A DNA stretch of 64,000 nucleotides from Exiguobacterium sp. SL-9 (GTDB lineage Bacteria > Bacillota > Bacilli > Exiguobacteriales > Exiguobacteriaceae): NCBI RefSeq assembly GCF_004336985.1, contig NZ_SJUO01000001.1, positions 434,001 to 498,000 on the forward strand, in the 5' to 3' direction. The notes under the pieces were generated by a model. The model ran no database searches and was not told the DNA's origin. It was given only the letters and a program-made list of their open reading frames with translations. The translations under genes and the position numbers were made by a program. Below, piece by piece: positions 12,844 to 22,042 of the stretch (position 1 is the stretch's first letter; each line of letters starts with the position of its first letter).

Positions 12844-13751
12844 CGCGTTTTCTCGATTTTGTCCAATTTTGCAAGCTCTGCCTCGAAGTCGGCCGGGAGC
12901 GGCGCCTCGAATTCGAGCCATTCGTCCGTGCGCGGGTGATAGAAACCGAGCGTCGCCGCATGGAGCGCTTGTCCGTTCAATTGAATCGTCCGGCGTGGAC
13001 CGTATTTCGGGTCACCGGCGAGCGGATGACCGATATAACGCATGTGAACGCGGATTTGGTGCGTCCGTCCCGTCTCGAGTTTACACTCGACGAGCGTGAA
13101 GTCTTTATACCGCTCGAGCAGACGGAAGTGCGTGATGGCTTCTTTCGCATTCTTGTCCGTCACCGTCATCCGTTGACGGTCGTTCGTGTCACGTCCGATC
13201 GGCGCCTCGATCGTCCCGAGCTCATGGGCGACTTCGCCATGGACGAGAGCGATATATTCACGCTTGATCAAACGATCCTTCAACTGGCTCGCGAGCGATT
13301 CGTGCGCCACATCGTTTTTCGCGACCATGAGGAGACCGGTCGTGTCTTTGTCGATGCGGTGGACGATACCTGGGCGCTTGACGCCGTTGATGCCTGACAA
13401 GTCATCACAGTGATAGAGGAGCGCGTTGACGAGTGTCCCTGACGTGTGGCCGGCCGCCGGATGGACGACCATGCCACGTGCCTTGTTGACGACGATGACA
13501 TCCTCGTCCTCATAGACGACGTCGAGCTGGATATTCTCAGGTAAGACTTCGAGTTCGACGGCCTCCGGGACCGTCACGACGATTTCGTCGCCTTCTTGCA
13601 GTTTATAGTTCGGCTTGACGACCTGGCCGTTGACAAGGAGGTCCCCAGCCTTGATCCAGTCTTGGATTTGCGAACGTGACCAGTCACTTTGTTCGCTCAT
13701 CCATTTGTCGATACGTGCCTTTTCTTCGGCGACAAATGTGTAAGTTTCCAT
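12840..13751 (-). CDS. rluD: RluA-family 23S rRNA pseudouridine synthase
   Basis: 303 residues. An N-terminal S4 RNA-binding domain (RIDKWMSEQSDWSRSQIQDW, about residues 14-60) precedes the synthase domain. The catalytic Asp is in HRIDKDTTGLLMVAKN near residue 136, and LETGRTHQIRVH follows. Equivalent to Bacillus YlyB, between lspA and pyrR. It isomerises uridines in large-subunit rRNA; the exact site is not determinable from sequence. The ATG overlaps the lspA stop by one base (TAATG). Confidence 0.9.
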   Translation of the reverse strand: METYTFVAEEKARIDKWMSEQSDWSRSQIQDWIKAGDLLVNGQVVKPNYKLQEGDEIVVTVPEAVELEVLPENIQLDVVYEDEDVIVVNKARGMVVHPAAGHTSGTLVNALLYHCDDLSGINGVKRPGIVHRIDKDTTGLLMVAKNDVAHESLASQLKDRLIKREYIALVHGEVAHELGTIEAPIGRDTNDRQRMTVTDKNAKEAITHFRLLERYKDFTLVECKLETGRTHQIRVHMRYIGHPLAGDPKYGPRRTIQLNGQALHAATLGFYHPRTDEWLEFEAPLPADFEAELAKLDKIEKTR

Positions 13752-14227
13752 TACGATTGTCCCCTTTCTTTGTTTAATTTTTCTTCGAACAAGACGCCGA
13801 TAATCATGAAGATGACCCCGAACGTGAGTGCCATATCGGCGACGTTAAAGATGGGGAAGTTATAGCCAAACGGATACGTGTCGACAAAGTCGACGACTTC
13901 GCCGCGAAACAGACGGTCGATGAAGTTCCCGATCGCACCGGCGAGCAGTAACCCGACACTGTAACCGAGCAAATCGAACCCGTTCACTTCTTTATGCAGG
14001 AAGTAAATCAGACCGACGACGACGACCGCGGTGACGATAAAGAAAAACACCATCTGTCCTTCGAGCATGCCCCAAGCCGCGCCTTTATTGCGGTAAGACG
14101 TCAAATAAAGTAGACCAGGGATCAGTTCAATCGATTGTCCGATTGTCATCGTCTGGACGACGATCCATTTGGTCACTTGGTCGAGCAAAATGAGGAAAAG
14201 TGCTAATCCGTAGTAACGTTTCATCAA
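13751..14227 (-). CDS. lspA: Lipoprotein signal peptidase (SPase II)
   Basis: 158 residues, four membrane segments. Aspartyl protease that cleaves prolipoprotein signal peptides. The two catalytic Asp motifs are visible: GNFIDRLFRGEVVDF near residue 100 and FNVADMALT near residue 125. It lies downstream of ileS but beyond a terminator hairpin, so its expression depends on readthrough or on an unseen promoter. Ribosome-binding site AAAGGAG at 6-7 bases. Confidence 0.95.
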   Translation of the reverse strand: MMKRYYGLALFLILLDQVTKWIVVQTMTIGQSIELIPGLLYLTSYRNKGAAWGMLEGQMVFFFIVTAVVVVGLIYFLHKEVNGFDLLGYSVGLLLAGAIGNFIDRLFRGEVVDFVDTYPFGYNFPIFNVADMALTFGVIFMIIGVLFEEKLNKERGQS

Positions 14228-14240
14228 ATTCTCCTTTCAA

Positions 14241-14277
14241 GTCACAAGAAACCGGAGTGGACGATCGCCACTCCGGT
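14241..14277 (-). terminator. Terminator between ileS and lspA
   Basis: ACCGGAGTGG and CCACTCCGGT form a perfect 10-bp stem with a 7-base loop immediately after the ileS stop. The T tail is imperfect (TTCTTGT), so partial readthrough into lspA is plausible. Confidence 0.7.
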
Positions 14278-14282
14278 CCGGC

Positions 14283-17009
14283 TTATGCGATGACTTCTGT
14301 ACAACGCGGGCAAAGCTCTGGATGTTCAGTGTTTTGACCAAGCTCGGTCGAGTACGTCCAGCAGCGGGCACAAGCGGCACCGTCAGCCTTCAGGACGCTG
14401 ATTTCGGCTGTCGCATAATCGACATCAGCCGACTCGACGTAATCAAGTTGTGACACTTGTAGCAATTGGCGTACGTTGTCAATCGTCTCGAGCAACTGTT
14501 TCGTCTCACCTTTAGGCGCGACAAGCAATTTCGCTTCGAGTGGTTTCCCGATCAACTTCTCGCCACGGGCGATCTCAATCGCTTTCAAGACATCGTCCCG
14601 GAACGTGAGGAACTTCGACCATTTCGCAAGCAACGCCTTCTCGTCTTCCGACAATGCCGCTACTTCGTCAAGGTCCGTCAAGAAGACGCTATCCGCTTGT
14701 TTCGCTGGCACTTCTTGCCATACTTCATCTGCCGTGTGCGGGAGAATCGGTGCAAGCAATTTCGTAAGTGTGACGACCGTGTCATACATGACCGTTTGGA
14801 CAGCACGACGACGTGCATCGTCTTCACGTTCGATATAAAGAATATCTTTCGTAAAGTCGAGATAGAACGAAGACAACTCATTGACACAGAAGTTATGGCT
14901 CAAGTGATAGACAGCCATGAAGTCGAACGTGTCGTATGCTTTGACGACTTTCGTCTGAAGCTGTTTCAGTTTTGTCGCCATGAAGCGGTCCGCTTCCGGC
15001 ATGTCTTCGAATGCGACACGCATCGATGGATCGAACCCGTTCAAGTTACCGAGCAAGAAGCGTAACGTGTTACGAATCTTCCGGTACACTTCCGACACTT
15101 GTTTGAAGTTGTCGTGCGATGCACGGACATCCGACTGATAGTCGACCGACGAGACCCAAAGACGGACGATTTCCGCTCCGTACTGTTTGACGAGATCGTT
15201 CGGTGCGATCGTGTTGCCGAGCGACTTCGACATCTTGCGTCCGTCGCCGTCGAGGACGAAACCGTGGCTGAGCACGTTGCGATACGGCGCTTTGCCTGTC
15301 GTCGCGACTGCCGTCGAGAGTGACGAGTTGAACCAGCCGCGGTATTGGTCCGAGCCTTCAAGGTACAAGTCGGCCGGACGGCGCAAGTTATCGCGCTGTT
15401 CGAGCACACCCGCATGAGACGAACCTGAGTCGAACCAGACGTCCATGATGTCGAGCTCTTTCCGGAACTCGCCGTTCGGGCTGTTCGGATGTGTGAAGCC
15501 TTCTGGCAACAAGTCTTTCGCTTCGCGCTCATACCAGACGTTCGAGCCGTGCTCATGGAACAAGTTCGCGATGTGATCGATCGTCTCGTTCGTGATGATT
15601 TCTGTTCCGTCTTCAGCATAGAAGATCGGGATTGGGACGCCCCATGCCCGTTGACGGCTGATGACCCAGTCCCCACGGTCACGGACCATGTTGTAAAGGC
15701 GCGTCATGCCCCACTCCGGTACCCAATTCACTTCTTTGATTTCACGAAGCATATCGTCACGGAAATCTTTGATGGACGCGAACCATTGCGGCGTGGCGCG
15801 GAAGATGACCGGTTTTTTCGTACGCCAGTCGTGTGGGTACGAGTGTTTGATGAATTTCAAGTTCAGGAGATAGCCGTTTTCTTCGAGTTTCATACCGATT
15901 TGTTTGTTCGCATCTTCATAGAACAAGCCTTCGAATCCTGGCGCCTCTTCCGTCATATAACCACGGTCGTCGACCGGGCAAAGGACATCGAGTCCATAAG
16001 CTTGTCCGACACGGTAATCATCTTCCCCGTGTCCAGGGGCCGTATGGACGAGACCTGTCGCATCAGCCGTGACATGATCGCCGATCATGACGAGCGATGT
16101 CCGGTCGTAGAGCGGGTGTTGTGCCGTCATGTGCTCGAACTCACGTCCGTTCCAAGAACCGCTCACCGTGTAATCCGTCCAGCCAAGTGCCGTCGTCACA
16201 TCTTCCACGAGCGTTTCGGCGACGATGTAGCCTCTGCCATCGTGCTCGATACGCGTGTACGTCAACTCGTCGCTGACCGCGATCCCAAGGTTGGCTGGGA
16301 TTGTCCACGGTGTCGTCGTCCAGATGACGAAGTGGTCCGTTGTCGCTAAGACATCCTTGCCGTCGACGACTTGAAATGCCACGTAAATCGCTGGTGACTT
16401 CTTGTCATAGTATTCGATTTCTGCCTCAGCGAGGGCCGATTCAGAAGACGGTGACCAATAGACCGGTTTCTTCCCTTTATAGATGTAACCTTTTTCGGCC
16501 ATTGTTCCGAACAGACGGATTTGAGCCGCTTCGTATTCCGGCAATAATGTGATGTATGGGTTGTCAAAGTCAGCGAGCAACCCGAGGCGTTTGAACTGTT
16601 CGCGTTGCGAGTTCACTTGTTCCATCGCGTACGCTGCACACTTCTCGCGGAACTCAGCGACGGTCATCTCCTTGCGGTTGACGCCTGCTTTTTGAAGCGC
16701 GTTTTCAATCGGTAGACCGTGCGTGTCCCAACCCGGGATCATCGGTGACTGATAGCCATTCAACGATTTGAAACGGACGATGATGTCTTTTAAGACTTTG
16801 TTGAGCGCATGGCCCATATGGATATCGCCGTTCGCATACGGAGGTCCGTCGTGCAAAATATATTGTGGCTTTCCGGCGTTTTTTTCTTGGACGCGGTTAT
16901 ATAGGCCCATCTGTTCCCAAGCCTCGTGCATCGCTGGCTCGCGTTTCGGCAGATTTCCGCGCATCGCAAATTCTGTTTCAGGCATCAATAGTGTGTCTTT
17001 GTAGTTCAT
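14283..17009 (-). CDS. ileS: Isoleucyl-tRNA synthetase
   Basis: 908 residues, full length for the bacterial form with C-terminal zinc domain. Class I signature [12 protein letters not shown] near residue 57 and KMSKSLGN near residue 590. The C-terminal cysteines CARCW and CPRC (about residues 880-902) form the zinc site. The start [10 protein letters not shown] at 17009 has GGAGGAG at 5 bases. Controlled by the T-box leader upstream. Confidence 0.96.
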   Translation of the reverse strand: MNYKDTLLMPETEFAMRGNLPKREPAMHEAWEQMGLYNRVQEKNAGKPQYILHDGPPYANGDIHMGHALNKVLKDIIVRFKSLNGYQSPMIPGWDTHGLPIENALQKAGVNRKEMTVAEFREKCAAYAMEQVNSQREQFKRLGLLADFDNPYITLLPEYEAAQIRLFGTMAEKGYIYKGKKPVYWSPSSESALAEAEIEYYDKKSPAIYVAFQVVDGKDVLATTDHFVIWTTTPWTIPANLGIAVSDELTYTRIEHDGRGYIVAETLVEDVTTALGWTDYTVSGSWNGREFEHMTAQHPLYDRTSLVMIGDHVTADATGLVHTAPGHGEDDYRVGQAYGLDVLCPVDDRGYMTEEAPGFEGLFYEDANKQIGMKLEENGYLLNLKFIKHSYPHDWRTKKPVIFRATPQWFASIKDFRDDMLREIKEVNWVPEWGMTRLYNMVRDRGDWVISRQRAWGVPIPIFYAEDGTEIITNETIDHIANLFHEHGSNVWYEREAKDLLPEGFTHPNSPNGEFRKELDIMDVWFDSGSSHAGVLEQRDNLRRPADLYLEGSDQYRGWFNSSLSTAVATTGKAPYRNVLSHGFVLDGDGRKMSKSLGNTIAPNDLVKQYGAEIVRLWVSSVDYQSDVRASHDNFKQVSEVYRKIRNTLRFLLGNLNGFDPSMRVAFEDMPEADRFMATKLKQLQTKVVKAYDTFDFMAVYHLSHNFCVNELSSFYLDFTKDILYIEREDDARRRAVQTVMYDTVVTLTKLLAPILPHTADEVWQEVPAKQADSVFLTDLDEVAALSEDEKALLAKWSKFLTFRDDVLKAIEIARGEKLIGKPLEAKLLVAPKGETKQLLETIDNVRQLLQVSQLDYVESADVDYATAEISVLKADGAACARCWTYSTELGQNTEHPELCPRCTEVIA

Positions 17010-17019
17010 TGAAACTCCT

Positions 17020-17309
17020 CCTGCATCTTTTTTTGACAACAAAAAAACCCGCCCCTAATAGGGACGAGTTTGTCGACTCGCGGTACCACCCTACTAATCT
17101 CAGGGAAAACCCCGAGACCGCTCTTGGTAACCGATAACGAGGTCAAGCGGTCGCGCTTACTAACTTCAGCCCGACACTCATAGGGGATACCGATAAAGTC
17201 TTTCTCTTAGGCTTGCACCTTCCCTAAGTCGCTTCGTAGGTATGACTTTATCGACGTGTCCTAATCGACGTATTGTGTATTATCCGTGATGTTTGGTTGG
17301 TATGACTTC
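17020..17309 (-). promoter_or_regulatory. T-box leader (isoleucine) of ileS
   Basis: The minus strand carries the T-box core AGGGTGGTACCGCG (17079-17092). It is followed by a terminator hairpin with seven T (17041-17069). Upstream, a stem I can be drawn: GACAC pairs with GTGTC at the base and GATAAAGTC with GACTTTATC above, with a distal GGTGC loop. The internal loop holds an ATC triplet (17186-17188), consistent with an isoleucine specifier. Uncharged tRNA-Ile is expected to stabilise the antiterminator. The leader's 5' end overlaps the end of divIVA. Confidence 0.9.
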
Positions 17310-17825
17310 GTCGTCATTATACGCAAGTTCAGTCTTATCGTCAAGAACCGTCTGGACCGGCGGCTCCCCGACAATCGTGTCCCATTCCGTACTGTTCAAC
17401 AGCTCCATCTGTGCATCGACGAGGACGCGGAAGCGGGTCCGGTACAACTCGACTTTTTTGAGCATTTGAATGACTTCGCGCTCGGCAATCTGTTCTTTGC
17501 GTGACGCTTCTTCCTCACGGGCGAGCGCTTCACGTTCGGCCTGTTTTAAGATGAGACTCGCTTCTTTCGCCGCGTTCGTCTTCACTTCTTCGGCCGCCTC
17601 TTGGGCGACGATAATCGATTTGTTCAACGTGTCTTCCATCGAGGAGAAGTAGTCGATACGGGCTTGCATATCGTTGACGAGTTCTTCGTACCTTCTATTC
17701 TCACGAATCAATAGTTCAAATTCTTTAATGATTTGATCTAGAAATTCATTGACCTCATCGATATCGTACCCGCGAAAACGAGTCGAGAACTCTTTATTAT
17801 GAATATCAATCGGTGTCAACGCCAT
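17280..17825 (-). CDS. divIVA: Cell-division/pole protein DivIVA
   Basis: 181 residues. Membrane-curvature-sensing scaffold that marks septa and poles. The N-terminal membrane-binding domain ALTPIDIHNKEFSTRFRGYD (residues 2-21) is diagnostic, and a long coiled coil covers about residues 28-140. The C-terminus is acidic and variable. It follows the ylm genes as in Bacillus. Its 3' end doubles as the ileS promoter. Confidence 0.95.
   Translation of the reverse strand: MALTPIDIHNKEFSTRFRGYDIDEVNEFLDQIIKEFELLIRENRRYEELVNDMQARIDYFSSMEDTLNKSIIVAQEAAEEVKTNAAKEASLILKQAEREALAREEEASRKEQIAEREVIQMLKKVELYRTRFRVLVDAQMELLNSTEWDTIVGEPPVQTVLDDKTELAYNDDEVIPTKHHG
17316..17344 (-). promoter_or_regulatory. Promoter for the ileS T-box transcript inside divIVA
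   Basis: Minus strand TTGACG (17339-17344), 17-base spacer, TATAAT (17316-17321), near consensus for sigma-A. It lies wholly within the last codons of divIVA, placing the transcript start near 17309. Confidence 0.75.
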
Positions 17826-17843
17826 TCGACTTTCCTCCTAAGT

Positions 17844-18614
17844 TCAACGTATGATGCCATACTGGATTTTTATTTTCTCACGTTTCGTCGAGCCAAGAAT
17901 CGCCGTCAATTTGACGCGACCATACCCGCGGATCGATACCAAATCGTCTGGTTCAAGAATGAAACTCGCATCGTCAATCGATTTATGATTCACTTTGCAG
18001 TCTCCATGTTTGACGAGCGCCTGCGCCTTTTGCCGAGATAACCCGAGCACTTCGCTGACGACCGTGTCAAATCGGAGCGATGAGACGATGCCGAATTCGT
18101 CGCTCCATTTGACTTCGGGCACGATGAGCACCGATTCCGGCGGCACCTCAGAGATGCGAATTCGAGCCTTGCCGACCCGGTCGACGTTCATCTCGATGAA
18201 TCCGACCGCCTCACGCGTCGTCGCGAATTGGGCGACGCCGTCGTCGAGGACGACGTCTCCAAATTTTTGGCGCTTCAAACCAGCGTTCAGGAGCGTACCC
18301 GTCACTTGACGATGCGTCAATTCCACAAATTTGGTTGGATAGTCGATTTGACGAATCGCGATATCGAAATCGTTCGGGTCGAGCTCGTAATAGTCCGGGG
18401 CGAGGATGAGCCGACGCCGTTCAGCGCCTTCAAACCCGCCGTCCTCATAAATCGCGAGTTGCTTCCCGACGAGTTGCCGGACGATTTGTTGCTCGCGTGG
18501 ATCTAAAAAGTCCGTCACTTTAAACACATAGTTGTCCTCGACTTGTTGAACCCAGTCGAGCACTTGCTCGATAAACGGGCGCTCATTCGGACGATAATGA
18601 TCGAAGACGCTCAT
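17844..18614 (-). CDS. ylmH: S4-domain RNA-binding protein YlmH
   Basis: 256 residues. The C-terminal S4 domain (LSRQKAQALVKHGDCKVNHKS, about residues 180-245) is preceded by a mixed alpha/beta domain. The YlmH family binds ribosomes and has been linked to rescue of stalled translation; this is family knowledge. It sits in the ylmD-ylmH group next to divIVA and abuts yggT with no intergenic space. Confidence 0.88.
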   Translation of the reverse strand: MSVFDHYRPNERPFIEQVLDWVQQVEDNYVFKVTDFLDPREQQIVRQLVGKQLAIYEDGGFEGAERRRLILAPDYYELDPNDFDIAIRQIDYPTKFVELTHRQVTGTLLNAGLKRQKFGDVVLDDGVAQFATTREAVGFIEMNVDRVGKARIRISEVPPESVLIVPEVKWSDEFGIVSSLRFDTVVSEVLGLSRQKAQALVKHGDCKVNHKSIDDASFILEPDDLVSIRGYGRVKLTAILGSTKREKIKIQYGIIR

Positions 18615-18887
18615 TTAAATACCGAAAATCGCTCGCACTCCAAATTGTGCCATCCGTAGCACAAATAAAGCGACGATCGGGGAGATGTCGAGCATCCCGC
18701 CGATAGGTGGGATGATTCGACGAAACGGGTTTAGAAACGGCTCACACAAATACGATAAAATTTGACCAAATTTAGATTCGCGCGCATTCGGGAACCACGA
18801 TAATAAGATATAGGCAATCAAGACCCAGCTATAATATCCAAGTAATGTAACAATCGTATTGCCTAAGGCAGGTATAGCATTTTCCAT
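18615..18887 (-). CDS. YggT family membrane protein
   Basis: 90 residues with two hydrophobic stretches (about 8-30 and 62-88). The conserved segment YLCEPFLNPFRRIIPPIGGMLDISPI matches the YggT/YlmG family. Function is not established; it is commonly found between sepF and ylmH in Bacillota, near division genes. Confidence 0.88.
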   Translation of the reverse strand: MENAIPALGNTIVTLLGYYSWVLIAYILLSWFPNARESKFGQILSYLCEPFLNPFRRIIPPIGGMLDISPIVALFVLRMAQFGVRAIFGI

Positions 18888-18891
18888 TCAG

Positions 18892-19359
18892 TTACCACCC
18901 TTTACTGTTGAGTTCGTCCTCCGAAATCAAATTCGAGATTGATCCCGTTAACTCGATGTTGTTTGGAGTACATAGAATCGTGTTATGTCCAATCGACGTC
19001 ATCGTCCCTTCTAAGGCGTAGACGACACCTGACAAGAAGTTGACGACTTGGCGAGACTGTTCTTTCGACATCCGTTGAAGGTTGACGATGACAGCCCGAT
19101 TTTCTTTCAACTGGTCGCTGATGTCCTGTGCCTCGGCGAATACACGCGGCTCGGCGAGAACGACTTTCGAACGCTCTTTCTTCTTCGTGTTCAATGCGAC
19201 GATGTTGTTTGATGTTCTCGGACGGTCCTCGGTTTTAACGATTTGCTCTGTCATCGGTTGTGTCTTCGTCTCAGTGAGGGAATAGTCTTCCTCTTCGAAC
19301 GTTTGATTCGGATCTTCCTCGAGTCCAAAGAAGTCTTTCATTTTGTTTTTGATTGACAT
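18892..19359 (-). CDS. sepF: Cell-division protein SepF
   Basis: 155 residues. An FtsZ-bundling and membrane-tethering protein of Gram-positive septa. The N-terminal amphipathic helix (KNKMKDFFGL, residues 4-13), a disordered acidic linker and the C-terminal domain (about 75-140, with AVIVNLQRMSKEQSRQVVNFL) are all present. Adjacent to ylmE and yggT as usual. Confidence 0.92.
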   Translation of the reverse strand: MSIKNKMKDFFGLEEDPNQTFEEEDYSLTETKTQPMTEQIVKTEDRPRTSNNIVALNTKKKERSKVVLAEPRVFAEAQDISDQLKENRAVIVNLQRMSKEQSRQVVNFLSGVVYALEGTMTSIGHNTILCTPNNIELTGSISNLISEDELNSKGW

Positions 19360-19382
19360 AACGGATTCCTCCTTAAAATATA

Positions 19383-20036
19383 TTATTGCACAAGTACGGT
19401 TCCAATACGAACAAACGATGCGCCTTCTTCAATCGCCAACGTGTAGTCGTTCGACATCCCCATCGACAGTTCCGTGCACGGGGCATGCGGATAGGCAAGA
19501 CGCGAGACGTCATCACGCAATCGGCTCAAGTTTCGGAACGTTTCCCGAATCACGGCCTCGTCTTCAGTGAGCGGAGCCATCGTCATCAGTCCGATGATTC
19601 GAATGTGAGGATACTGTTTACAGTTCTCGATGAACGGGACGACTTCCTCTTTTTCGAGCCCATGTTTTGATGCTTCTCCCGACACGTTCACTTGAACGAA
19701 ACAATCGATGATTCGGTCGGCCCGCTTGTCGATTTCTTCGGCGAGCGAGCTCCGATCGAGCGAGTGAATCGCCGCGACATGATCGATGATTTGTCTCACT
19801 TTACGCGTCTGCAAACTGCCGATGAAGTGAAATTTGGCGTCTGATGGCAGCTCCTTCACTTTTTCAAGCAACCCTTCCGGCCGATTCTCCCCGAAGTCGC
19901 GGATACCTTCCGCGTAGAGGGCATTCGCCACGTCCGGTCCGACTGATTTAGTAACGGCGATGAGTGTCACTGGCTGTTCACCCCGGTGTTGGTCAATGGT
20001 TTGTCTAACTTCGAATACATTTTTAGCTATACTCAC
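19383..20036 (-). CDS. ylmE: YggS-family pyridoxal-phosphate-binding protein
   Basis: 217 residues. PLP homeostasis protein with a TIM-barrel fold. The PLP lysine is in TLIAVTKSVG near residue 29; HFIGSLQTRK, CFVQVNVSGEASKHG and LSMGMSNDY are family motifs. It overlaps ylmD by 4 bases. Confidence 0.92.
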   Translation of the reverse strand: MSIAKNVFEVRQTIDQHRGEQPVTLIAVTKSVGPDVANALYAEGIRDFGENRPEGLLEKVKELPSDAKFHFIGSLQTRKVRQIIDHVAAIHSLDRSSLAEEIDKRADRIIDCFVQVNVSGEASKHGLEKEEVVPFIENCKQYPHIRIIGLMTMAPLTEDEAVIRETFRNLSRLRDDVSRLAYPHAPCTELSMGMSNDYTLAIEEGASFVRIGTVLVQ

Positions 20037-20794
20037 GATTTCTTCTCCTTGACGAGGACGGCCGCAAATCGACGCTTGGCGTCTCCATTCCGATACGAGA
20101 AAAAGCTTCGATCGGCAACGGTCGACAAGTTCGATTGGGTCACCTCGATATTTCTTTCGGCGGCGAGCGTCTCGTTCACTTGTTGGAGTGAAAGATAAGC
20201 ATGGTCCGCTCGTTCGTCTGAGACTGACGCTTCATAAGCTGCCGGTGAGACGGCTTCTACCGCATCGAGGACGCGACGATCGACCTCGTAATGTTCAGCC
20301 GTGATGGCTGGTCCGACAAACATGTCAATAGCTTGTTCTGGTACGCCGAGCCTCGCGAACGCATCGGTCATCGAGGACACGATGTTTCCGACCGTTCCTT
20401 TCCAGCCCGCGTGTGCGACGCCGATGACGCCATGATCTTTGGCGCAAAAGAACAACGGGACACAATCCGCGAACACAAGGGCGAGCGGTAACGAGTCGGC
20501 CGTCGTGACGAGACCGTCCGTTGCCGGGATCGTCTCGTCGTAACGGTACGCTCCCTTGCCGCGGTCCGTGTCACCGACGACTTCGACGTTTGTCTCGTGC
20601 ACTTGGTCAGCCCATACCGAATCAGCGAGGTCGAGACCTGCTGTGTCAAAGAAGTATTTCCGATTGGCGACGACTTGTTCCGCATCATCCCCGACATGAA
20701 GTCCGACGTTGCCTTCGTTATGTCCGTCCGTCCGGGTCGTCACATAGGCGCGGTAGCGCTCCGTCTCGGTCTCCCATGTATGTAACAGTCGCAT
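20033..20794 (-). CDS. pgeF: YfiH/YlmD-type polyphenol oxidase-like (purine nucleoside-active) protein
   Basis: 253 residues. YfiH family; members contain zinc and have been reported to act on purine nucleosides or correct peptidoglycan-amino-acid errors. The metal ligands are recognisable: ADQVHETNV (His), FADCVPLFF (Cys) and VIGVAHAGWKGT (His). The usual CCYEV near residue 165 reads EHYEV here, outside the ligand set. First gene of the ylm group downstream of ftsZ. Confidence 0.85.
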   Translation of the reverse strand: MRLLHTWETETERYRAYVTTRTDGHNEGNVGLHVGDDAEQVVANRKYFFDTAGLDLADSVWADQVHETNVEVVGDTDRGKGAYRYDETIPATDGLVTTADSLPLALVFADCVPLFFCAKDHGVIGVAHAGWKGTVGNIVSSMTDAFARLGVPEQAIDMFVGPAITAEHYEVDRRVLDAVEAVSPAAYEASVSDERADHAYLSLQQVNETLAAERNIEVTQSNLSTVADRSFFSYRNGDAKRRFAAVLVKEKKS

Positions 20795-20811
20795 ATGATT
20801 CTCCTTTTTTA

Positions 20812-20842
20812 GAAAAAGGGGATGCCGAGAACCGGCACCCCC
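20812..20842 (-). terminator. Terminator after ftsZ
   Basis: GGGGTGCCG and CGGCATCCCC form a strong stem with a short loop, followed by TTTTT, directly after the ftsZ stop. It separates ftsAZ from the ylm genes. Confidence 0.8.
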
Positions 20843-20848
20843 TGTTGT

Positions 20849-21994
20849 TTAGTTACGGCGTTGTCTTACGAACGCTGGGATGTTGATCGTCTCGTCTGGG
20901 ACGTCCCCGCCATAGACCGGTCTATGGAAGTTCCCTTCATCTTGTGGCGCAGCTTCTTGCGCTTTCGGTTGAGCCTCACGGTTCACTTCAGCTTCCGGTT
21001 GTTTCTTCGGTTGCTGAAGGAACGGGTTTGTCCCTTGCGCTTCTTCTGCGAATTCAGTTGCAATCACGGTAACGATAATCTCATCGTTCAAGTTTTCGTT
21101 GATGACCGAACCGAAAATCAAGTTCACTTCTTCATCAGCGGCACTTTGTACGATTTGAGCAGCTTCCGTGACTTCATACAAGCTGAGGCTAAGTCCGCCT
21201 GTGATGTTCATCAAGACACCTTTCGCGCCTTCGATTGAAGACTCAAGAAGTGGAGATGAGATGGCTTTCTTCGCTGCCTCGACGGCACGGTTCTCGCCAG
21301 TCGCGACACCGACACCCATGAGGGCCGAACCTTTTTCCGTCATGATTGTCTTCACGTCGGCGAAGTCGAGGTTGATGAGTCCAGGGATAGCGATCAAGTC
21401 TGTGATCCCTTGAACACCTTGACGAAGCACGTTATCCGCTTCACGGAACGCCTCGATCATCGGCGTATTGCGCTCGACAATTTCAAGCAACTTATCGTTT
21501 GGAATAACGATGAGCGTGTCCACTTTTTCTTTGAACGCTTGAATCCCGTGCTGGGCATGTTGCATACGTTTGCGACCTTCGAACATGAACGGCTTCGTGA
21601 CGACACCGACTGTGAGCGCTCCGATTTCTTTCGAGATCTCCGCGATGACAGGTGCGGCCCCTGTCCCGGTTCCTCCGCCCATACCTGCTGTGACGAAGAC
21701 CATGTCTGCGCCATCAAGCGCCTCAATCAATTGTTCACGGCTCTCTTCCGCCGCTTTTTTCCCGATATCAGGATTTGCGCCGGCACCAAGGCCGCGCGTC
21801 AACTTCGCGCCAAGCTGAAGCTTCACATCTGCTTTTGACATGTTGAGTGCTTGCGCGTCTGTGTTGACGGCGATGAACTCGACACCTTGCACTCCGTGCT
21901 CGATCATACGGTTGACAGCGTTTGAACCGCCACCACCGACTCCAATTACTTTAATTTTTGCTACGGCGTCAATCGCCTCATCAAAGTACATCAT
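20849..21994 (-). CDS. ftsZ: Cell-division GTPase FtsZ
   Basis: 381 residues. Tubulin homologue that forms the Z ring. The GTP-binding tubulin signature [12 protein letters not shown] is near residue 105, and the T7-loop region [12 protein letters not shown] is near residue 205. A Gln/Glu/Pro-rich linker (about 318-365) leads to the conserved C-terminal peptide [12 protein letters not shown], which binds FtsA and SepF. Two adjacent ATG codons are possible starts. Confidence 0.98.
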   Translation of the reverse strand: MMYFDEAIDAVAKIKVIGVGGGGSNAVNRMIEHGVQGVEFIAVNTDAQALNMSKADVKLQLGAKLTRGLGAGANPDIGKKAAEESREQLIEALDGADMVFVTAGMGGGTGTGAAPVIAEISKEIGALTVGVVTKPFMFEGRKRMQHAQHGIQAFKEKVDTLIVIPNDKLLEIVERNTPMIEAFREADNVLRQGVQGITDLIAIPGLINLDFADVKTIMTEKGSALMGVGVATGENRAVEAAKKAISSPLLESSIEGAKGVLMNITGGLSLSLYEVTEAAQIVQSAADEEVNLIFGSVINENLNDEIIVTVIATEFAEEAQGTNPFLQQPKKQPEAEVNREAQPKAQEAAPQDEGNFHRPVYGGDVPDETINIPAFVRQRRN

Positions 21995-22042
21995 TTCAGG
22001 TATCCCCCTACGTAATTTCCAATTGTTAACACAACGTCAAGT

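Noticed and set aside
15489-16349. 286-residue plus-strand frame inside ileS
   Set aside because: Shadow frame over conserved IleS sequence; composition is not protein-like and no start signal is seen.
17020-17280. Structured region ahead of ileS considered as a tRNA or small RNA gene
   Set aside because: It has the T-box core and antiterminator/terminator layout, so it is a leader, not a tRNA.
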